From the NCBI GenBank assembly GCA_910583875.1, contig CAJTXT010000001.1:310001-374000 (forward strand): a DNA stretch of 64,000 nucleotides, in the 5' to 3' direction. The notes under the pieces are model-generated. The model searched no databases. It had not been told where the DNA came from and worked only from the letters and a program-made list of their open reading frames with translations. The stretch comes from an uncultured Vampirovibrio sp. (GTDB lineage: Bacteria; Cyanobacteriota; Vampirovibrionia; Gastranaerophilales; Gastranaerophilaceae). Below, piece after piece: positions 7,764 through 16,058 of the stretch. The translations under genes and the position numbers were made by a program. How positions within the stretch are numbered: position 1 is the stretch's first letter; each line of letters starts with the position of its first letter.

Positions 7764-9320
7764 ATGTATTTAGACCCAATGTTTATGGCGGCATTTGGCG
7801 TTCCTGCATTAATTATACTCGCTGCAATATTCTTTATTGCAAACCAGTATAAACGCTGCCCGTCAAACAAAATTATCGTAGTTTACGGTAAAACAGGAAA
7901 TAATTCAACTGCAAAATGCGTACATGGCGGAGGTACTTTTATAATTCCGCTAATTCAAGATTATAGTGTATTATCATTAGAGCCAATGGCGACAGATATT
8001 GATTTAAAAGGTGCATTATCAAAAGGTAATATCCGTGTTGCAGTTCCAGCTACTTTTACGTTCGGTATTTCCACAAAAGAAAACATAATGTTAAATGCAG
8101 CTGAGCGTTTATTAGGTTTATCAAAACAAGATATTATCACACAAGCAAGTGATATTATTTTAGGTCAATTACGTCTTGCAATTGCAACATTAACAATTGA
8201 AGAAATCAATCAAGACAGAGAAAAATTCTTAGAACAAATTAATTCAAATGTTAATACCGAGTTAAATAAAATCGGACTTGAAATCATCAACGTAAATATC
8301 AAAGATATTACAGATGAATCAGGATATATTGATGCAATCGGTAAAAAAGCAGCTGCAGAAGCAATCAACAAAGCAAAAGTTGAAGTTGCACAACAAGAAA
8401 AACTTGGTGCTGTAGGTGAAGCTGAAGCAAATAAAGAAAAAGAAGTCCAAGTTGCTGAACAAACCGCTCAAACATTGATTGGTAAAACTAATGCGGAAAA
8501 AGAACAACGTGTTCAAACAGCAAATATCAATTCAACTGCTGAAATCGGTGAAGCTGAAGCAAATAAAATAAAAGAAGTTCAAGTTGCTGAACAAATGGCT
8601 CAAACTGAAATTGGTAAAACTAACGCACAAAAAGAACAGCGTATTAAAACATCAAGCTTAGAAGCTCAAGCAGTAGAAGGCGAAAACATAGCAAAAGCAA
8701 ATATTGCAGACTACAACGCTGCTTTAGCAGTAAAACAGGCAGAAGCATTAAAACTCGGTGAAGTTGCAAAAGCTAATGCCGAAAGAGATGTTTTAATGGC
8801 ACAAAAAGAACAGGAAGAAGCAAGATTAAAGAAAGAAGAACTTGCAAGAAAAGAAGTTGAAAAATTGAAAATTCAAGTTGAAGCAGATGCGGAAGCCGAA
8901 AGACAAAGAAGAATTGCACTTGGTGAAGCAGACGCTATAAAAGCAAGATATTTTGCAGAAGCTGAGGGTATTAAAGCAGTACTTGAAGCAAAAGCAAAAG
9001 GTTATGAAGAACTTGTTAAAATAAGTAATAATAAACCTGAAATTGCTACAAGCTTCTTAATGATTGAAAAAATTGAAGATATTGTAAGTAAACAAGTTGA
9101 AGCAATTAAAAATATTAAATTTGATAAAATTACAGTATGGGATGGCGGAAGTGGAAGCGCAAACGGAAGCACTACAGCAAACTTTATGCGCGATTTAATT
9201 AAAGCCCTTCCAGCTATGCATGATTTAGCTTCTCAAGCAGGAGTTGAATTACCTCAAATTTTAGGTAAAGTAGCTTCTCAAGCAGATATTGAAGCAAATC
9301 AAGAAGAAACAAAAGCTTAA
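7764..9320 (+). CDS. floT: Flotillin-like SPFH-domain protein
   Basis: 518 residues. An N-terminal hydrophobic hairpin or anchor (about residues 5-28) is followed by the SPFH/band-7 domain (PMATDIDLKGALSKGN, INSNVNTELNKIGLEIINVNI) and a very long Ala/Glu/Lys-rich coiled coil. The coiled coil has internally duplicated blocks such as GEAEANK-KEVQVAEQ occurring twice, typical of flotillins. The C-terminus has the family's Gly/Ser-rich linker and a hydrophobic LPAMHDLA segment. AAAGGAG ribosome binding site. Scaffold of functional membrane microdomains, forming an operon with the NfeD-like gene and closed by a terminator. Confidence 0.88.
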   Translation: MYLDPMFMAAFGVPALIILAAIFFIANQYKRCPSNKIIVVYGKTGNNSTAKCVHGGGTFIIPLIQDYSVLSLEPMATDIDLKGALSKGNIRVAVPATFTFGISTKENIMLNAAERLLGLSKQDIITQASDIILGQLRLAIATLTIEEINQDREKFLEQINSNVNTELNKIGLEIINVNIKDITDESGYIDAIGKKAAAEAINKAKVEVAQQEKLGAVGEAEANKEKEVQVAEQTAQTLIGKTNAEKEQRVQTANINSTAEIGEAEANKIKEVQVAEQMAQTEIGKTNAQKEQRIKTSSLEAQAVEGENIAKANIADYNAALAVKQAEALKLGEVAKANAERDVLMAQKEQEEARLKKEELARKEVEKLKIQVEADAEAERQRRIALGEADAIKARYFAEAEGIKAVLEAKAKGYEELVKISNNKPEIATSFLMIEKIEDIVSKQVEAIKNIKFDKITVWDGGSGSANGSTTANFMRDLIKALPAMHDLASQAGVELPQILGKVASQADIEANQEETKA

Positions 9321-9334
9321 ATAAAGAAATAAAC

Positions 9335-9371
9335 AAAAAAAGAGGAAGAGTTATTTCTTCCTCTTTTTTTA
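9335..9371 (+). terminator. Intrinsic terminator of the flotillin operon
   Basis: Stem AAAAAGAGGAAGA / TCTTCCTCTTTTT with a 6-base loop (GTTATT) and a terminal T run, 15 bp after the flotillin stop. Confidence 0.85.
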
Positions 9372-9374
9372 TAC

Positions 9375-9380
9375 TATAAT
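9375..9380 (+). promoter_or_regulatory. -10 box of a probable leaderless promoter
   Basis: A perfect TATAAT ends 9 bases before the ATG of the transporter at 9390 and there is no ribosome binding site, so transcription would start at or within about 3 bases of the start codon. Confidence 0.5.
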
Positions 9381-9389
9381 AAAATCACT

Positions 9390-10442
9390 ATGATTACTAA
9401 AGACGAAACTAAACAAGATATTTCAACAATTGAAATACAACAACAAGAAAAAACATTTTTCAAACCAATTTCAGGTATTATATTTTGTGCTATATTTGCA
9501 CTTATTTCATACTTTGTCTGCAAAATTGATTTTTGTGTTAAATATAACCTAAATTCTCTAACACTTGCAATAATTATAGGTATGATTATTGGTAATGTTC
9601 TAAATAAATATATTCCGGAAAATTTTAAAGAAGGAATAACATTTTCTAGTAAAAGAATTTTAAGATTTGCAATAATTTTATACGGATTTCGAATTATATT
9701 TCCTCAAATAGCTCAAGTTGGTCTTTCAGGATTAATCGCTGATATAATAATGTTAACCACAACATATTTACTTGGTTATTACTTAGGTACAAGAATTTTT
9801 AAACTTGATAAAGATTTATGTATGCTAACAGCAATAGGTTCATCTATTTGCGGTGCTGCAGCTGTTTTAGGTACAGATTCCGTATTAAAAGCTAAAGCAC
9901 ATAAAGTTTCATTAGCAGTTGCAACTGTTGTTTTATTCGGAACAATTGCAATGTTTTTATACCCGTTAATTTATAAATTAGATTTTCTTAGTGCTAATGC
10001 CTTCGGCATTTATATAGGTTCAACTATTCATGAAGTTGCACAGGTCGTTGCAGCAGGTAGCGCTGTTTCTAAAGCAACTATGGATACAGCCGTTATTGTT
10101 AAATTAACAAGAGTTATGATGTTAGTCCCATACTTATTTTTACTAAGTATGTATTTAGCAAAAAAATCAGGAACCAAAATGAGCAAAATACAAATTCCCT
10201 GGTTTGCAATACTTTTTGTTGCTGCTTGCGGAATTAATTCAATTGGCTTCATACCTTATCAAATAATAACAGGAATTATAGAGTTTGATATATTCCTTTT
10301 AACATTAGCTATGTTCGCTCTTGGTGTTGAAACTAATTTTAAGAAAATTCAAGGACTTGGATTAAAACCTATACTACTAGCATTAATTATGTTTATTTGG
10401 TTAGTATTTGCCGGATTTAGTATTACAAAATTAATTATTTAG
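9390..10442 (+). CDS. YeiH/UPF0324-family putative transporter
   Basis: 350 residues, about ten membrane segments after a 25-residue polar N-terminus. Diagnostic stretches of the YeiH family are LAIIIGMIIGN, ILRFAIILYGFRI, the GSSICGAAAV loop and IGSTIHEVAQVVAAG. The family is annotated as putative sulfate/sulfonate exporter, but biochemical evidence is thin. It stands alone, with a terminator upstream and a convergent ycaO downstream only 17 bp away with no hairpin between them. Confidence 0.82.
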   Translation: MITKDETKQDISTIEIQQQEKTFFKPISGIIFCAIFALISYFVCKIDFCVKYNLNSLTLAIIIGMIIGNVLNKYIPENFKEGITFSSKRILRFAIILYGFRIIFPQIAQVGLSGLIADIIMLTTTYLLGYYLGTRIFKLDKDLCMLTAIGSSICGAAAVLGTDSVLKAKAHKVSLAVATVVLFGTIAMFLYPLIYKLDFLSANAFGIYIGSTIHEVAQVVAAGSAVSKATMDTAVIVKLTRVMMLVPYLFLLSMYLAKKSGTKMSKIQIPWFAILFVAACGINSIGFIPYQIITGIIEFDIFLLTLAMFALGVETNFKKIQGLGLKPILLALIMFIWLVFAGFSITKLII

Positions 10443-10459
10443 GTATGCAGCTTAATTAA

Positions 10460-12232
10460 CTATAATAAATCCTTTAAAATTAATTGAGATGGAACATTTT
10501 GTTCATATAGCATACTTATTTTTCTACATAATTCAGCAGGATATTTTTTTGCCTCAAGTTTTTGAATTTTTAAAATTCCCTTAATTCTGTTAAATGAATT
10601 ATTGTTTATAAATAACAAGCCATCATCAAGATCTTCTTGTGAATATTTTTCTTTTAATTTTTCAATAATATCTGATTCCGTATGATTTTTAGATTTTAAG
10701 TCATATAAATCATAAATAAATCTAAGTCTTATACGACCTTTTTCTTTCATAAACGGATTTTCTTCATCCAATTTAAGGACAAATTTTGAATATAACTTTA
10801 TTCTATTATAGTCATTTAAACATATAGAACATAACATTGCCAAATATTCATCTAATTTAGACGTAAGACGAATATCACTAGGTCCTGCCATATTAATTCC
10901 ATATTCCAATGCATTTAATAGAGTTTCAACCGTATATTCATCGGATTGATTATTTGTATCATAATTATACCAAAGTAAAGAATCAAATCTAGCTTTTATC
11001 ATTTTTTCATCCGGAATTATAAAAAATGACATCCCGGGAACAAAAATATAAACAGAAGGGAAACCTAAAAAAGAAACATTCCTTATATATATATCTTGTT
11101 TTGTAATTTCTAATATGTTATTTACCATAAAATCTAAAAGTTGTTTATTAGTTGTATTCTTATCACAACTAAACCAGGTTGATTTTGTAAATGTATATGA
11201 TGGTTTATTTGTATAATATTGCTGTTCTATTTGTTCATCAATATCAATTGCATGATTAGATGAAGACATTTTATCAATTAAATAAATTTTGTCTTGCAAA
11301 ACAGCGTTTCTATAATATTCTTTTGAAACTTTTGATATAGATTTTTTTAGCTTTAATCTATCATTTATATTATTCAAACCTTGTGCAAATTCAGTCAAAC
11401 ATCTTTCAATTGCAATTGGCAAACTTGGCTGCGCACCATACTTCATATATAAAATATTATTTTCAGTATCTTTAAACAGAACACAAACAACAGGTAATTT
11501 TTTTCCTGCCGATGCATCTTTTATATTAATTTCATATCCTGCTTTTTTTAAATACTCTATAACCTCAGTTATATTTTCATACTCTTCATATTCATTTTTT
11601 GGTATTTCCGGCATTGTTAATTCATTCGAAATAATTTGGGAAAAAGCATATCTTTCACATATTTCAGATAGTCCTTGAACAATAGCCTCTTCAAATGTAT
11701 TTCCGGAGGCCATTCCGTTACTGCCGCAAAATAAATCTTGAAAAATTAAAATCGGAAAATATACCTCTTCTTTTTTATTTACCGAATAAAATGGAGCCAT
11801 AACAACTTCATCATCTCGCAAATTATATTTTAATTCTCTATTAACAAGTTTATTGCACAACTTCAACAAACTAGGAGAAATTAATTTACCAATTTCACTA
11901 TTATATAATTGTTCCAAATTATATATTTTCTCATCAGGACAACGAGTATAACTATCACTTAACACAGGCATTAAATGTAAGTTCTGAATTCTTTCCATAA
12001 ACTCCGCATAACCGCTAGCTTGTGCATTTATTAATGAGGTACCTTTTCCATTTGTGCCAATATCATATCTATCAGGAATTGTTACTCTAACAGAATATAA
12101 ACCCTTATTATTTAACGATGCACCAATAAATTCTTTCTCATTTAATTGTAATGACAAAGAATCTTGCAATATTTCTTTTATCTTTTTTACTGTATTTTCA
12201 GTTTTATCATCTTTCAAAATAGAATATTGCAT
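10460..12232 (-). CDS. ycaO: YcaO-domain protein
   Basis: 590 residues, matching the length of E. coli YcaO (586). The YcaO ATP-binding features are visible: GYAEFMERIQN, then GNTFEEAIVQGLSEICERYA, then LTEFAQG and the C-terminal helical repeat region. In E. coli YcaO aids RimO-dependent methylthiolation of ribosomal protein S12; other YcaO proteins make azolines or thioamides. I choose the ATG at 12232 because GGAAAG lies about 8 bases upstream; a GTG three codons earlier would sit on top of it. It is the third gene after nrdD and nrdG, 21 bp after nrdG. Confidence 0.88.
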   Translation of the reverse strand: MQYSILKDDKTENTVKKIKEILQDSLSLQLNEKEFIGASLNNKGLYSVRVTIPDRYDIGTNGKGTSLINAQASGYAEFMERIQNLHLMPVLSDSYTRCPDEKIYNLEQLYNSEIGKLISPSLLKLCNKLVNRELKYNLRDDEVVMAPFYSVNKKEEVYFPILIFQDLFCGSNGMASGNTFEEAIVQGLSEICERYAFSQIISNELTMPEIPKNEYEEYENITEVIEYLKKAGYEINIKDASAGKKLPVVCVLFKDTENNILYMKYGAQPSLPIAIERCLTEFAQGLNNINDRLKLKKSISKVSKEYYRNAVLQDKIYLIDKMSSSNHAIDIDEQIEQQYYTNKPSYTFTKSTWFSCDKNTTNKQLLDFMVNNILEITKQDIYIRNVSFLGFPSVYIFVPGMSFFIIPDEKMIKARFDSLLWYNYDTNNQSDEYTVETLLNALEYGINMAGPSDIRLTSKLDEYLAMLCSICLNDYNRIKLYSKFVLKLDEENPFMKEKGRIRLRFIYDLYDLKSKNHTESDIIEKLKEKYSQEDLDDGLLFINNNSFNRIKGILKIQKLEAKKYPAELCRKISMLYEQNVPSQLILKDLL

Positions 12233-12253
12233 ACTAATCACTTTCCAGTAATT

Positions 12254-12754
12254 TTATTTTTCATTATCATAATGAAGAACAATTTCACCAGAAGCTAATG
12301 TTTTCTGAACATCAATAATTCTTTGATTAGAACTTCCACACCAACGTAACTGTTCGTCATATAAAGATTTAACAAATCTTCCGTCAACTAAAACATCAAT
12401 ATATTTCATTTTAGGATTATCTTGGAATTCTTCAAAACGAAAACCTGTATAAACCCAAACTGTTTTATCTGGATATTGTTCTTTAACTTTTCTCATCAAA
12501 CGGAAAGTCGTACCTCTGTTAAACGGATGCAATGGGTCACCGCCAGAGAAGGTAATACCAGAGATATAAGGTTTATCTAAGGCTTCAAATAATTCATTTT
12601 CAGCAGCCTCATCAAAAGGCAACCCTCCTGTAATATCCCAAGTTATAGGATTTTGACAGTCTTCACACTGGTGATTGCATCCTGCAACCCACAGCACAAC
12701 TCTCAACCCATCGCCATTTAACATATCGTCTTTTGTAATATTATGATAGTTCAT
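12254..12754 (-). CDS. nrdG: Anaerobic ribonucleotide reductase activating enzyme
   Basis: 166 residues. Radical SAM activase with the cluster motif CNHQCEDC (CxxxCxxC) near residue 26, then ITFSGGDPLHPFN (SAM-binding GGD variant). It installs the glycyl radical on NrdD under anaerobic conditions. It starts 2 bp after the nrdD stop, the normal arrangement. Length is typical for NrdG. Confidence 0.93.
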   Translation of the reverse strand: MNYHNITKDDMLNGDGLRVVLWVAGCNHQCEDCQNPITWDITGGLPFDEAAENELFEALDKPYISGITFSGGDPLHPFNRGTTFRLMRKVKEQYPDKTVWVYTGFRFEEFQDNPKMKYIDVLVDGRFVKSLYDEQLRWCGSSNQRIIDVQKTLASGEIVLHYDNEK

Positions 12755-12756
12755 GA

Positions 12757-14898
12757 TTACATACTTACTCTGTCTTTAATTTCTTCCATTTTTGCTTCAT
12801 TTAAACGTGTATCACCTTTAACTCTTGAGTAAGATAAGTAACCGTTCATTCTATCTATTTTAGTTAAATTTCGGCTTCCACATTTTGGACATACATCCAT
12901 ATTTAATTCTTGGTGTCCGCAATCATCACAATAAGATAATGATAAATTTACACCTTCATAAAATCCCATATCCATAGCTCTTTCAATAAGAGTTCTTATT
13001 GCTTCTTTATTGTATGCAATCGGATATTTAACATATTGGATTTTACCGCCATTCATCAAATCCCAAAATCTGTTTTCTAAATCTTGTTTTTCAATAGGGC
13101 TTATATCTTCAGTAACGTGACAATGGAAGCTGTTAGATACATATCCTCTGTCAGATACATTTGGAACTACACCGTATTTTTCACGGAATTGTTTTACCTG
13201 TAAACCGCAAAGATTTTCAGCAGGTGTACCATATAAAGCATATAAGTTTCCGTCTTCTTCTTTGAATTCATTTACACGTTTATTTATATATTCCATAACT
13301 TCAACCGCGAATTGACCATCTTCAACAAGCGATTTACCGTTATGAATTTCTTGTAATTCGTTAAGTGCAGTAATACCAAATGAAGCAGTTGCAGCTTTTA
13401 ATAAAGGTTTAATTTTATCATGGAAGTTCAAATGACCGCCATAGAAGCCGCCTTCACAGTATGCTAATGGATTTGTTGAAGCCTTCATTTCTCCAAGATA
13501 TTCATAAGTTCTTATATGAAGATTTCTGATTAATTGAAGATAATAATCAAGAACTTCATAAAAATCTTTGCTTTCTTTTTTTGCTTTTGCATAAATCATT
13601 GGTAAGTGTAAACTTATAGCTCCAATATTAAATCTGCCGACAAAAATAGGCTTATCATTTTCATCTTCAGGTGTCATACCACCTTTTTCATACCAAGGAG
13701 ATAAGAAAGCTCTGCAACCCATTGGAGAAATAACTCTACCATATCTTTTGTAGATACTTGCAACATATCCGTCACCGGTTAATGACAACCAATCTGGATA
13801 CATTGAACGTTGAGAACACTCAATACCCGCTTCAAAAACTTCTTCAAGTTCTCCACCTTTTCCGTGAAGATTTTTATCATATAAGAATACTATTTTAGGG
13901 AATAGAACTGGCTTTTTGCATTCTTTTTTGCCTTGACCACCCTGTCTTGTTTGAAGAGCAGAGATAGAAGCCATTTTTTCATATTCACTGGTACCTAAAC
14001 CAAGAGTAATTGTGATAAACGGATAATCGCCTCTTGAAGAAGCAACTGTGTTGAATTTATATTCCCAGCCTTGGAAGCCTTGGTCAAAGTCTGTTTTAAC
14101 ATCTGCAAGAGCTTCTTTTCTAGCCTGCTCAAAAGACATACCCATAGATATGTAACGTGCATATTGTTTTTCGTAAGTTTTTTCAGCGTATGGAGCTAAT
14201 AATTTATCAACTTCAGGAACGGTAAAACCGCCATATTGCTGGCTGGCAGCCGCCATAACAATATCACCAATAACGTCAAAGGCAACTGCTAGGGATTTTG
14301 GTTCATTATACCAAATGTTACCCATTTCAAAACCACCTTTTAATACTGAACCAACATCAAACAAACAGCAGTTCATAGTATCACGTCTTGCTGACATATC
14401 ATGGATATAGATATAACCATCTTTAATAGCTTGTAATTCTTCAACAGTTAAGAAGAATTTTTTATATAATTCTTTATTTAATTCATTAAAAATTAAAGAA
14501 CGTTTAGTAGAAACAAGGGCTGAATCGGAATTAGAGTTTTCCTTATCGCCAATGTACATAATCTTTTGGCTTTCTTGATAAACCTTATCAAGCATTCTAA
14601 CAAAATCTTGTTTGTAGTTACGGTAGTTTCTATAGCTTTGGCAAACCTTTGGAACAACAGTTTCAAGTGCTTCTTCAACGATATTATGCATTTCTTGGAT
14701 ATAAATATCAGTTTTACCAAGCTGTTCAACTTCTTTCATAACATTTGCACAGATTTTTTCTAATTGTTCATCTGTAAAATTAAGTAAAACGCGTCTTGCA
14801 GATTTTTTAACAGCATTAACAACTTTATTAATGTCAAATTTTTCTTTAGTACCATCTTTTTTAATAACAAAAAGTTCTTTTGCTTCGCTATTTTCCAT
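12757..14898 (-). CDS. nrdD: Anaerobic ribonucleoside-triphosphate reductase
   Basis: 713 residues. The N-terminus is an ATP-cone regulatory domain (FVIKKDGTKEKFDINKVV). The catalytic barrel follows, with NCCLFDVGSVLKGGFEMGN and GQGKKECKKPVLFPKIV. The C-terminus has the zinc site CDDC...CPKC and the glycyl radical loop as RMNGYLS. It reduces NTPs to dNTPs without oxygen, with NrdG as activator. A TTTACA-17-TATAAT promoter lies about 100 bp upstream with a Fur-type palindrome just above it. The 5' leader contains a small GCGTT/AACGC hairpin (14933-14947). Confidence 0.95.
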   Translation of the reverse strand: MENSEAKELFVIKKDGTKEKFDINKVVNAVKKSARRVLLNFTDEQLEKICANVMKEVEQLGKTDIYIQEMHNIVEEALETVVPKVCQSYRNYRNYKQDFVRMLDKVYQESQKIMYIGDKENSNSDSALVSTKRSLIFNELNKELYKKFFLTVEELQAIKDGYIYIHDMSARRDTMNCCLFDVGSVLKGGFEMGNIWYNEPKSLAVAFDVIGDIVMAAASQQYGGFTVPEVDKLLAPYAEKTYEKQYARYISMGMSFEQARKEALADVKTDFDQGFQGWEYKFNTVASSRGDYPFITITLGLGTSEYEKMASISALQTRQGGQGKKECKKPVLFPKIVFLYDKNLHGKGGELEEVFEAGIECSQRSMYPDWLSLTGDGYVASIYKRYGRVISPMGCRAFLSPWYEKGGMTPEDENDKPIFVGRFNIGAISLHLPMIYAKAKKESKDFYEVLDYYLQLIRNLHIRTYEYLGEMKASTNPLAYCEGGFYGGHLNFHDKIKPLLKAATASFGITALNELQEIHNGKSLVEDGQFAVEVMEYINKRVNEFKEEDGNLYALYGTPAENLCGLQVKQFREKYGVVPNVSDRGYVSNSFHCHVTEDISPIEKQDLENRFWDLMNGGKIQYVKYPIAYNKEAIRTLIERAMDMGFYEGVNLSLSYCDDCGHQELNMDVCPKCGSRNLTKIDRMNGYLSYSRVKGDTRLNEAKMEEIKDRVSM

Positions 14899-14994
14899 GC
14901 TCTACCCCTATTTTATCAGCATATCCCGAAAAGCGTTTTATCAACGCAATTTTAAAGATATTCTTTTCCCAAATCTCTAATTTGTATCAATTTT

Positions 14995-15023
14995 ATTATA
15001 CGCCAATTTTTCATGCCTGTAAA
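14995..15023 (-). promoter_or_regulatory. nrdD promoter
   Basis: On the minus strand, TTTACA (15023-15018) is separated by 17 bp from a perfect TATAAT (15000-14995). The predicted transcript start is near 14988, leaving a leader of about 90 bases. Confidence 0.65.
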
Positions 15024-15037
15024 TAGAAATGTTCAAA

Positions 15038-15052
15038 TGATAATAATTATCA
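15038..15052. promoter_or_regulatory. Fur-type operator
   Basis: TGATAAT-A-ATTATCA, an exact match to the 7-1-7 Fur box of Gram-positive bacteria. It is embedded in a 21-bp perfect palindrome (15035-15055) and lies about 15 bp upstream of the nrdD -35. This suggests metal- or Fur-family control of nrdDG-ycaO. The only other nearby gene is the small acidic protein. Confidence 0.6.
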
Positions 15053-15167
15053 TTTTTATCAAACAAAGTTATATTCATTGGGTATTTTTTATTAATAAAT
15101 AAGTCAATTTTTATAATATTTTGCTGTTTAGCTTACTTATTTAAGGGGAAAGAAGTATTTAAAAATA

Positions 15168-15326
15168 TTATTCATTATTTTCATTATTTATTTCATTTTG
15201 TAAGGCATCTAATTCAAAAGCAAGTTCATCTATCTCATAAACCATTTCGTCTAATTCTTTAGCACATTTTTTAAAATCATTCATTGCAGATTTCAATAAA
15301 CATAATCCCAACAGTTCAAGTAGCAT
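15168..15326 (-). CDS. Small acidic helical protein, 52 residues
   Basis: Frame beginning MLLELLGLCLLKSAM and ending NEINNENNE. A GAGGT ribosome binding site lies 5-6 bases before the ATG. After a hydrophobic first helix the rest is acidic with heptad-like spacing (EIDELAFELDALQNEI), so a short coiled coil is likely. No family is recognised. It lies between the nrdD control region and the phage remnant; it could be a phage accessory gene or an independent small gene. Confidence 0.5.
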   Translation of the reverse strand: MLLELLGLCLLKSAMNDFKKCAKELDEMVYEIDELAFELDALQNEINNENNE

Positions 15327-15359
15327 TTAAATACCTCACATCTACTTTATTATACAATG

Positions 15360-15382
15360 CTTAATTTAAAATATGTTATAAT
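15360..15382 (+). repeat. Isolated 3' portion of the CRISPR repeat
   Basis: The last 23 bases of the CRISPR repeat (CTTAATTTAAAATATG + TTATAAT) occur here without mismatch, 1.55 kb before the array and in the same orientation. The first 13 bases of the repeat are absent. The segment includes the full extended -10 (TGTTATAAT), so it may still fire as a promoter, reading antisense into the truncated phage gene. Confidence 0.8.
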
Positions 15383-15395
15383 AAATTACAGTCGA

Positions 15396-15908
15396 TTAAG
15401 TTTTAGAGCAACCACTGAATGTTTCGTTTTTGTTGTTGTCAGAGTTAAGTTGAGCAAGTTTTGAACCGGCTCTGCCGGCTAAAACTTTAAACCCATAATT
15501 TTTGCCTATTTCATTGGCAATTTGTATAAGAGTTTTACCTGTATGATTTTTTATTTTTTTAGTTCTGACCGCAAAATTAGTAGATGTTGCAAGTGCTTTA
15601 ATTTCTACTGAATCGCCCGAGGTTGAAAAATCAAGTGTATTATCATCAATAGTAAATGTACCGCAATTGCAAATTTCGCCGTCAAAAAGGATATCACAAG
15701 TTAATTTAGCTCCTTTTTCAGGATACCAGTTATTAGAAAAAAATCCGTCATTATTATTTAATGTTATAGTTAATTCATCCGATTGTTCATCTTCAAAATC
15801 TTGAAAAGTTAATCGGTTTAAGTATTTTGAAAAGTCAGTTGTGCAGTCTTTTCCATTATATAAAAGTTTTACGGTTGGTTTTGGAGGTGTTTTGGTTATT
15901 TCTGTCAT
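15396..15908 (-). CDS. Truncated phage late-control gpD/VgrG-like protein
   Basis: 170 residues. LTFQDFEDEQSDELTITL with NWYPEKGAKL and the later TLIQIANEIGKNYGFKV match the N-terminal region of phage tail protein gpD / contractile-tail hub proteins, which are usually 330 or more residues. The frame stops at NETFSGCSKT, so the C-terminal half is missing, next to the stray CRISPR half repeat. No other tail genes flank it. The ribosome binding site is weak and far. Best read as a decayed prophage piece. Confidence 0.6.
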   Translation of the reverse strand: MTEITKTPPKPTVKLLYNGKDCTTDFSKYLNRLTFQDFEDEQSDELTITLNNNDGFFSNNWYPEKGAKLTCDILFDGEICNCGTFTIDDNTLDFSTSGDSVEIKALATSTNFAVRTKKIKNHTGKTLIQIANEIGKNYGFKVLAGRAGSKLAQLNSDNNKNETFSGCSKT

Positions 15909-15999
15909 ATATTTTAATATCCTTTTAAATAGGGTTTAAATTAGTTGTTAAATTTGTTATTATATAAGTAATAGAGTAATTGTTGAAATTCAGAAAATC

Positions 16000-16049
16000 G
16001 GACTCGCTGAGTGGCTGGTAGTATACAGCAATGGAGAGTGCTTCCGTCC
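16000..16049. other. Structured intergenic element of unknown type
   Basis: A more GC-rich island in AT-rich sequence. GGAC (16000) pairs with GTCC (16046-16049). Inside are three small hairpins: CTC-GCT-GAG, GCTG-GTAGTATA-CAGC and GGAG...CTTCC. The shape is cloverleaf-like but I cannot identify a tRNA anticodon arm or T-loop. It sits in the 150-bp gap between the two phage-like genes. It could be a small RNA, a tRNA-like relic or a recombination site. Confidence 0.35.
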
Positions 16050-16058
16050 TCCCAATAA

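Noticed and set aside
7604..8516. Minus-strand frames inside the NfeD-like and flotillin genes
   Set aside because: Low-complexity shadows of the coiled-coil coding sequence (Phe/Cys-rich translations).
4399..12232. RiPP biosynthesis cluster combining the radical SAM/SPASM gene and YcaO
   Set aside because: The two are 5 kb apart on separate transcripts with unrelated operon partners, and no precursor peptide, transporter or protease is seen.
14493..14763. Frames on both strands inside nrdD
   Set aside because: They lie wholly inside a strongly conserved gene and have no ribosome binding site or recognisable protein.
15400..15409. GTTTTAGAGC resembling the start of a Streptococcus-type CRISPR repeat after the stray half repeat
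   Set aside because: It is a ten-base chance match inside the end of the phage gene and does not pair with this system's tracrRNA.
16000..16049. tRNA gene
   Set aside because: Cloverleaf-like, but too short, with no T-loop consensus, no anticodon arm of correct size and no CCA-type end.
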